Shown: positions 59,236-64,000 of the stretch, piece by piece | How the letters are laid out: every line of letters begins with the position of its first letter | Numbering within the stretch: position 1 is the stretch's first letter | Source: Exiguobacterium sp. J17977 | GTDB lineage: Bacteria > Bacillota > Bacilli > Exiguobacteriales > Exiguobacteriaceae | Direction: 5' to 3' | Assembly (NCBI RefSeq): GCF_018616375.1 | Contig: NZ_JAEQBB010000001.1 | Span: forward strand, 1-64,000 | DNA: 64,000 bases | The notes under the pieces: generated by a model | The model's database searches: none | What the model saw: only the letters and a program-made list of their open reading frames with translations | What the model was told of the DNA's origin: nothing | Program-made: the position numbers and the translations under genes

Positions 59236-60576
59236 ATGAGTCAAACGACTGAACCGGTTAAAAACTACACGCTTCGTGAACTCGAGACGAAGACGTTGAA
59301 AGAGTTATATGAGATCGCGAAAGAAGTGAACGTGCCCCAGTATCGCGAGGCACGGAAACGTGAGCTCATGTTCCGGATATTGAAATCACAGGCAGAATCA
59401 AAAGATCTTTATTTTCTCGAAGGGATCCTTGAAATCATTCCGCCTAACCCACAGTCGCAAAACGATGGCGGTTTTGGTTTCCTGCGCCCCATCAATTACT
59501 CGCAATCGTCTGAAGATATTTATATCGCGGCGTCACAAATTCGTCGCTTCAATCTCCGAAACGGCGACCTCGTGACGGGGAAAGTGCGGAAGCCGAAAGA
59601 GAATGAACGGTTCCAGGGCCTCCTCAGTGTCGAGGCGGTTAACGGCGAGACGACGGACTCGACGCGCAACCGGGACTACTTCCCGGCGCTCACGCCGATT
59701 TATCCGGAGCGACAGATGGTGCTCGAGACGGAGCCGAATCATTTGTCGGTCCGCGTCATGGACATGATTGCGCCCGTCGGTTTCGGACAACGCGGTTTGA
59801 TCGTTGCGCCGCCTAAGGCAGGGAAGACGTCTCTTTTAAAAGAGATTGCCAACTCGATTACGACGAACCATCCGAACGTCGAGTTAATCATTCTGTTGAT
59901 TGATGAGCGGCCGGAAGAAGTGACGGACATTCAACGTTCGGTGCCGGGCGCAGACGTCGCCTACTCGACGTTTGACGAGACACCGGAGAACCATGCCCGC
60001 ATCTCGGAACTCGTGCTCGAACGGGCGATGCGCCTCGTCGAGCATAAGAAGGACGTTGTCATCTTGCTCGACTCGATCACGCGTCTGACGCGGGCGTACA
60101 ACTTGTCCGTCCCGCCGAGCGGACGAACGCTCTCCGGTGGGATTGACCCGGCCGCGTTTCATAAACCGAAGAAATTCTTCGGGGCGGCCCGTAATATCGA
60201 GGACGGCGGCAGTTTGACGATTCTTGGCACCGCCCTCGTCGATACCGGTTCGCGCATGGATGACGTCATCTATGAAGAGTTCAAAGGAACGGGCAACATG
60301 GAGCTGCACCTCGACCGCAAACTGGCGGAACGTCGGATTTTCCCGGCCATCGACATTCGTCGTTCGGGAACGCGCAAGGAAGAATTGCTGCTCGGCAAAG
60401 GCGAACTCGACTCGCTTTGGACGATTCGTCGCACGATGAACGAGTCGCCAGACTTCGTCGATCAGTTCTTGCGCCGGGTCCGCGAGACGAAAACGAACCT
60501 CGACTTTTTTGCGGCGCTTGAGGCCGATAAGAAAAAGAGTCGACGCCCGGTGAAAAAAACGAAAACGGACTTGTAA
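59236..60576 (+). CDS. rho: Transcription termination factor Rho
   Basis: This 446-residue hexameric RNA helicase ends transcription at C-rich sites. The N-terminal RNA-binding domain begins [19 protein letters not shown] and includes the GGFGFLRP oligonucleotide-binding stretch. The ATPase domain has Walker [13 protein letters not shown] (near residue 192), Walker [12 protein letters not shown], and the SGGIDP Q-loop segment with [11 protein letters not shown] 59236 follows GACAGGTG. It heads the rho - rpmE2 - tdk - prfA gene order conserved in Bacillales. Confidence 0.96.
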   Translation: MSQTTEPVKNYTLRELETKTLKELYEIAKEVNVPQYREARKRELMFRILKSQAESKDLYFLEGILEIIPPNPQSQNDGGFGFLRPINYSQSSEDIYIAASQIRRFNLRNGDLVTGKVRKPKENERFQGLLSVEAVNGETTDSTRNRDYFPALTPIYPERQMVLETEPNHLSVRVMDMIAPVGFGQRGLIVAPPKAGKTSLLKEIANSITTNHPNVELIILLIDERPEEVTDIQRSVPGADVAYSTFDETPENHARISELVLERAMRLVEHKKDVVILLDSITRLTRAYNLSVPPSGRTLSGGIDPAAFHKPKKFFGAARNIEDGGSLTILGTALVDTGSRMDDVIYEEFKGTGNMELHLDRKLAERRIFPAIDIRRSGTRKEELLLGKGELDSLWTIRRTMNESPDFVDQFLRRVRETKTNLDFFAALEADKKKSRRPVKKTKTDL

Positions 60577-60658
60577 ATCCGTGAACCGGGTGCTATTATA
60601 TTCTAGTGAACTTTCTCTAGGTTGAAAGAATACTTAGGGCAGAAGGAGTTGAAAAGCA

Positions 60659-60901
60659 ATGAAACAAGGAATCCACCCAGAATACCGTAAAGTCGTATTC
60701 ATGGACTCGACGACTGAGTTCAAATTCATCTCTGGTTCGACTCGTTACTCTAACGAGACAATCACGATGGAAGATGGTAACGAATACCCACTCATCCGTG
60801 TCGATGTATCTTCTGATTCGCACCCATTCTACACAGGTCGCCAGAAATTCGCATCTGCGGACGGTCGTATCGAGCGCTTCAACAAGAAGTACCAACGCTA
60901 A
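60659..60901 (+). CDS. rpmE2: Ribosomal protein L31 type B
   Basis: An 80-residue L31 of the zinc-free type B. It starts [16 protein letters not shown] and lacks the two C-x-x-C motifs of type A. Instead it has the FISGSTRYS and [10 protein letters not shown] segments. The Cys-less form does not need zinc. In B. subtilis the zinc-binding paralogue occupies this locus, so the type B here is a variation on the usual pattern. RBS AGAAGGAG lies upstream, and a strong terminator follows. Confidence 0.94.
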   Translation: MKQGIHPEYRKVVFMDSTTEFKFISGSTRYSNETITMEDGNEYPLIRVDVSSDSHPFYTGRQKFASADGRIERFNKKYQR

Positions 60902-60919
60902 TCGTCAACTTGTATGCAC

Positions 60920-60950
60920 ACCGCCTAGGGATTGCCCTTGGCGGTTTTTA
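60920..60950 (+). terminator. Rho-independent terminator of rpmE2
   Basis: ACCGCC-TA-GGG and CCC-TT-GGCGGT arms with ATTG loop, then TTTTATTTTTT. Confidence 0.85.
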
Positions 60951-61038
60951 TTTTTTCTAGATAGAAGTCAACCCTTTTTCTTCAAGAAAAAGATGGGTAT
61001 AATCGGGAAGCGATTAATGAAGGAGAGGGCGAAGTAAA

Positions 61039-61650
61039 ATGATGCATGTGACGAACCGTTACGGTTGGATAGAAGTGATTTGTGGAAGTATGTTTTCTGG
61101 GAAATCGGAGGAACTCATCCGCCGTGTCCGTCGGGCGCATTACGGGAAAATCCCTGTCCAAGTATTTAAACCAGGAATCGATGACCGTTACCACGAAGAG
61201 AACGTCGTCTCCCATAGCGGCAACTCGGTCATGGCCGTCCCGATTCAATCGAGTCAAGAGTTATACGACGCGGTGCGCGAAGAGACGCAAGTCATCGCTA
61301 TCGACGAGGTCCAATTTTTCGATGAAGGCATCGTCGACGTCATCGAGCAATTAGCGTCAGAAGATAAACGTGTCATCTGCGCCGGCCTCGACATGGACTT
61401 CCGAGGGGAGCCGTTCACGATGATGCCAGAGCTGTTGTCACGTGCCGAGTTCGTCACGAAACTGCAGGCCATCTGTCTGTCATGCGGGGCCCCGGCTTCC
61501 CGGACGCAACGATTGATTGACGGGGAACCGGCCCGCTTCGAGGATCCGGTCATCTTGGTCGGTGCGTCGGAGTCGTACGAACCGCGTTGCCGCCATTGTC
61601 ATGACGTCCCGAATAAACCACGCCCGGTCCGCCACACAGTGGCCGACTGA
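61039..61650 (+). CDS. tdk: Thymidine kinase
   Basis: A 203-residue type II thymidine kinase that salvages thymidine with ATP. The P-loop is [11 protein letters not shown] (near residue 16). A Walker-B-like DEVQFF segment holds the catalytic Glu. The lasso domain has a zinc site made of CLSC and CRHC (near residues 148 and 185), as in Bacillus. It lies between rpmE2 and prfA as in B. subtilis. The AAGGAG site is 13 bases upstream of the first of two adjacent ATGs. Confidence 0.94.
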   Translation: MMHVTNRYGWIEVICGSMFSGKSEELIRRVRRAHYGKIPVQVFKPGIDDRYHEENVVSHSGNSVMAVPIQSSQELYDAVREETQVIAIDEVQFFDEGIVDVIEQLASEDKRVICAGLDMDFRGEPFTMMPELLSRAEFVTKLQAICLSCGAPASRTQRLIDGEPARFEDPVILVGASESYEPRCRHCHDVPNKPRPVRHTVAD

Positions 61651-61655
61651 CGTCA

Positions 61656-61683
61656 ACGGACCGCCCTCGGCGGTTCGTTTTTT
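61656..61683 (+). terminator. Rho-independent terminator of tdk
   Basis: ACGGACCGCC and GGCGGTTCGT with a CTC loop, then TTTTTT; the prfA promoter begins at its end. Confidence 0.8.
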
Positions 61684-61691
61684 GCTATAAT
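61683..61691 (+). promoter_or_regulatory. Extended -10 promoter of prfA
   Basis: TGCTATAAT directly after the tdk terminator, 38 bases before the prfA start codon; no clear -35 box. Confidence 0.55.
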
Positions 61692-61729
61692 GAAGACAGT
61701 TCGATTTGACGGAGAAAGGACGGATCATC

Positions 61730-62800
61730 ATGTTTGACCGTTTGAGCGTATTAGAAGAACGCTATATGCAATTAAATGAGATGCTCGCTGACCCTGAAGT
61801 GCTCAGCGATGCGAATAAATTACGACAATATTCAAAAGAACAGTCGCAACTCGAAGAGACGGTACAGGCGTATCGTCACTATAAAGAGACGAGCACGGCG
61901 TATAAAGAAGCGAAAACGATGCTCGAGGATCGCACGCTCGATGCCGAGATGCGTGAGCTCGCCAAAGAGGAGATGTCACTCCTTGAGCCGGAAGTGAAGG
62001 CGCTCGAGGCGAAACTGCGCGTCTTGTTGTTACCGAAAGATCCGAACGACGACAAGAACGTCATCGTCGAGATTCGCGGGGCAGCCGGTGGGGACGAGGC
62101 GGCACTGTTCGCGGTCGACCTGTATAAGATGTACACCCGGTTCGCCGAGCGGCAGAACTGGAAGGCCGAATTGATTGACGCCAACTATACAGAACTCGGC
62201 GGCTTCAAAGAAGTGACGTTCTTGATTAACGGGGCGGGTGCCTATTCGAAACTGAAGTTCGAGAACGGAGCGCATCGGGTCCAACGTGTCCCATCGACCG
62301 AGTCGGGTGGACGGATTCATACGTCGACGGCGACGGTCGCTGTGTTGCCGGAAGCAGAGGACGTCGAAGTGCACATCGATATGAAAGACGTCCGCGTCGA
62401 CACGTTCACATCGTCGGGGCCAGGTGGCCAGTCGGTCAACACGACCCAATCGGCCGTGCGCTTGACGCACATCCCGTCGGGGCTCGTCGTCTCGTGTCAG
62501 GACGAGAAGTCGCAACATAAAAACAAGGACAAGGCGCTCAAAGTACTCCGGGCTCGCCTGTATGACAAGATGCAGAGCGAACACCTTCAAGAATTGTCGG
62601 CGCAACGAAAGTCTGCGGTCGGAACGGGAGACCGCTCGGAGCGGATTCGGACGTATAATTTCCCGCAGAGCCGTGTGACCGATCACCGCATCGGTTTGAC
62701 GCTCCAAAAGCTCGACCGCGTCCTCGCCGGAGAACTTGAAGATATCATCGACGCCCTCGTCATGGACGAACAGGCCCGTCTGATGGAGGATGTCGATTGA
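61730..62800 (+). CDS. prfA: Peptide chain release factor 1
   Basis: A 356-residue class I release factor reading UAA and UAG. The catalytic GGQ is in [14 protein letters not shown] (near residue 231), modified by the downstream PrmC. The stop-codon recognition tripeptide region is [12 protein letters not shown] (near residue 189), where RF1 proteins carry a P-x-T motif. The N-terminal coiled coil and the C-terminal SRVTDHRI segment complete the family. ATG 61730 is 9 bases after AAAGGA. Its last four bases overlap prmC. Confidence 0.96.
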   Translation: MFDRLSVLEERYMQLNEMLADPEVLSDANKLRQYSKEQSQLEETVQAYRHYKETSTAYKEAKTMLEDRTLDAEMRELAKEEMSLLEPEVKALEAKLRVLLLPKDPNDDKNVIVEIRGAAGGDEAALFAVDLYKMYTRFAERQNWKAELIDANYTELGGFKEVTFLINGAGAYSKLKFENGAHRVQRVPSTESGGRIHTSTATVAVLPEAEDVEVHIDMKDVRVDTFTSSGPGGQSVNTTQSAVRLTHIPSGLVVSCQDEKSQHKNKDKALKVLRARLYDKMQSEHLQELSAQRKSAVGTGDRSERIRTYNFPQSRVTDHRIGLTLQKLDRVLAGELEDIIDALVMDEQARLMEDVD

Positions 62801-63672
62801 TGCGGATTGCAGCGAAGCTGAAACAAGCGGAACGGGAGCTTGCGGCCGCGGGGCGTGACGCCTCGACGGCGGAGTGGTGGCTCATGCACGTCCTTGACGT
62901 CGATCGGACGGGACTGCTCATCCGTTTGTCTGACGAATTGACGCCGGAAGAGACGGCGTCGTTTGACGCCGGGCTCGAGCGTCTTTTGGCCGGCGAGCCG
63001 GTCCAACATTTGATTGGTCACGCCCCGTTTTATGGACGGATGTTCGAGGTCAATCGTGACGTCTTGATTCCGCGTCCGGAAACGGAAGAGCTGATTGAAT
63101 GGCTCGTCGAGCATGTGCATAACGTCTCCGACGATGACATCGTCGACATCGGGACAGGGAGCGGCGCGATTGCCGTCACGCTCAGTCTCGAGCTCGGTGT
63201 CCGTGTCCAAACGGTCGATATTTCCCGGGAAGCGATTGCGGTCGCCAAACGAAATGCAGCGACGCTCGGTGCCGACGTCATCTTCCATGAAGGCGATTGC
63301 CTGTCACCGATTGCTGACGACTCGATTCGTGTCCTCGTCTCGAATCCGCCTTATATTGAGGCGGACGAACTGCTCGATGAGACGGTGGCGGGATATGAGC
63401 CCCACCTCGCCTTATTCGGCGGAGCGGACGGGCTCGACTTTTATCGAACAATCATTGCCGACTCGATGCGCGTCCTGTGTGCCGATTGGCAATTGATTGT
63501 ATTTGAAATCGGGTATAATCAAGGACAAGTTGTGAAATCGTACCTGTCCGAACGTTATCCTGAAGCAGAAACGGGTATTTTAAAAGATATAAACGGCAAA
63601 GACCGAATCGTCTACGCCGTGAGGGAAGGGATTGCGCATGGAAACGAAATGGATCAAGCCGACAGAAGTTGA
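62797..63672 (+). CDS. prmC: Peptide chain release factor N5-glutamine methyltransferase
   Basis: This 291-residue SAM-dependent methyltransferase modifies the Gln of the GGQ motif of release factors. An N-terminal helical domain (residues 1-80) is followed by a Rossmann core with [17 protein letters not shown] (SAM site, near residue 115) and the signature NPPYIEADE (near residue 185), which binds the Gln. It overlaps prfA by an ATGA and the next gene by 35 bases, so the three are one transcript. Confidence 0.95.
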   Translation: MMRIAAKLKQAERELAAAGRDASTAEWWLMHVLDVDRTGLLIRLSDELTPEETASFDAGLERLLAGEPVQHLIGHAPFYGRMFEVNRDVLIPRPETEELIEWLVEHVHNVSDDDIVDIGTGSGAIAVTLSLELGVRVQTVDISREAIAVAKRNAATLGADVIFHEGDCLSPIADDSIRVLVSNPPYIEADELLDETVAGYEPHLALFGGADGLDFYRTIIADSMRVLCADWQLIVFEIGYNQGQVVKSYLSERYPEAETGILKDINGKDRIVYAVREGIAHGNEMDQADRS

Positions 63673-64000
63673 GGAAGGGGTACGTCTCTTGAAGGCTGGC
63701 GAGGTGATTGCCATCCCGACGGAGACCGTCTACGGACTCGCCGGAGATGCGACGAACGATGTCGCCATCAAAAAGATTTTCGAGGCGAAAGGAAGACCAT
63801 CGGACAACCCGCTCATCGTCCACGTCGCCACGGTCGAACAGGCCGAACATTTCGCGCAAACCATCCCGCCGGTCGCGAGACGCTTAATGGACGCGTTTTG
63901 GCCCGGTGCCTTGACCATCATCTTACCGTCGAACGGTCGGGCGTCGTCACTCGTGACGGCTGGTCTTGATTCGATTGGATTGCGGATGCCGGACCATCCG
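63638..64000 (+). CDS. ywlC: Threonylcarbamoyl-AMP synthase (Sua5/YwlC), 5' part
   Basis: 121 codons of a Sua5-type protein that runs off the right edge. It opens IPTETVYGLAGDATND, the family's first motif binding ATP/threonine, and continues with KIFEAKGRPSDNPLIVHVA and FWPGALTIILP. It makes threonylcarbamoyl-AMP for the t6A37 modification of ANN-decoding tRNAs. ATG 63638 overlaps prmC and follows AGGGAAGGG. Sua5 proteins of this type have about 340 residues, so roughly a third is visible. Confidence 0.93.
   Translation, partial: METKWIKPTEVEEGVRLLKAGEVIAIPTETVYGLAGDATNDVAIKKIFEAKGRPSDNPLIVHVATVEQAEHFAQTIPPVARRLMDAFWPGALTIILPSNGRASSLVTAGLDSIGLRMPDHP

Overview
The window reads as chromosomal core DNA from a low-GC-phylum (Bacillota, order Bacillales) bacterium with fairly high GC for that group. 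The gene order rpoE - pyrG - spo0F - fbaA - tal - murA2 - glpX - rho - rpmE2 - tdk - prfA - prmC - ywlC is the classic Bacillales arrangement. Combined with the base composition, the gene content and the many TTG/GTG starts behind strong Shine-Dalgarno sites, my best guess is Exiguobacterium or a close relative. That is an inference, not a proof. I see no rRNA, no intact tRNA, no CRISPR array, no transposase and no prophage.

Layout. 1-6.2 kb: lipoate assembly (lipM, lipA, lipL) interrupted by the exported N-acetylglucosaminidase nagZ and a DegV protein. 6.3-10.5 kb: an HD hydrolase, a Na/Pi cotransporter-type protein, a tautomerase and a zinc metallopeptidase. 10.5-15.4 kb: a MurNAc recycling operon (RpiR-type regulator, GNAT, murQ, murP, mupG) with visible operators; it works with NagZ. 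15.4-24.2 kb: ywhD, a glutamate-type symporter, cardiolipin synthase, a small lipoprotein, an EAL phosphodiesterase, speE-speB, then an MpsC-type (DUF2294) gene and an SbtA-like bicarbonate permease. A promoter, a multi-hairpin RNA leader and an intrinsic terminator lie between the last two.

24.2-30.7 kb is the most unusual stretch. Two proteins built only from 54-residue 'homing endonuclease associated' repeats flank or sit inside a small amino-sugar cassette (4,6-dehydratase, degenerate epimerase, DegT aminotransferase, truncated deacetylase, degenerate formyltransferase). The cassette has no glycosyltransferase, flippase or polymerase.

30.7-42.1 kb is mixed: a TipA-type MerR regulator, acetyltransferases, a GH13 alpha-glucosidase behind a cre/LacI-type operator, peptidase E, YwiB, fadF behind a FadR-type palindrome, the HemAT oxygen sensor and membrane proteins. 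42.2-64 kb is the conserved block. It includes a pyrG reiterative-transcription attenuator, a glpD antitermination leader, an ABC exporter, a secreted NlpC/P60 hydrolase and the release-factor operon running off the end.

Two results stand out. First, the MurA-like protein at the murA2 locus has lost the catalytic Cys (Tyr instead), the Lys-Asn pair is Lys-Gln, and the C-terminal catalytic Arg is Asp, so it looks like a pseudoenzyme. Second, the repeat-protein/amino-sugar cassette contains several enzymes that have each lost their catalytic motif.
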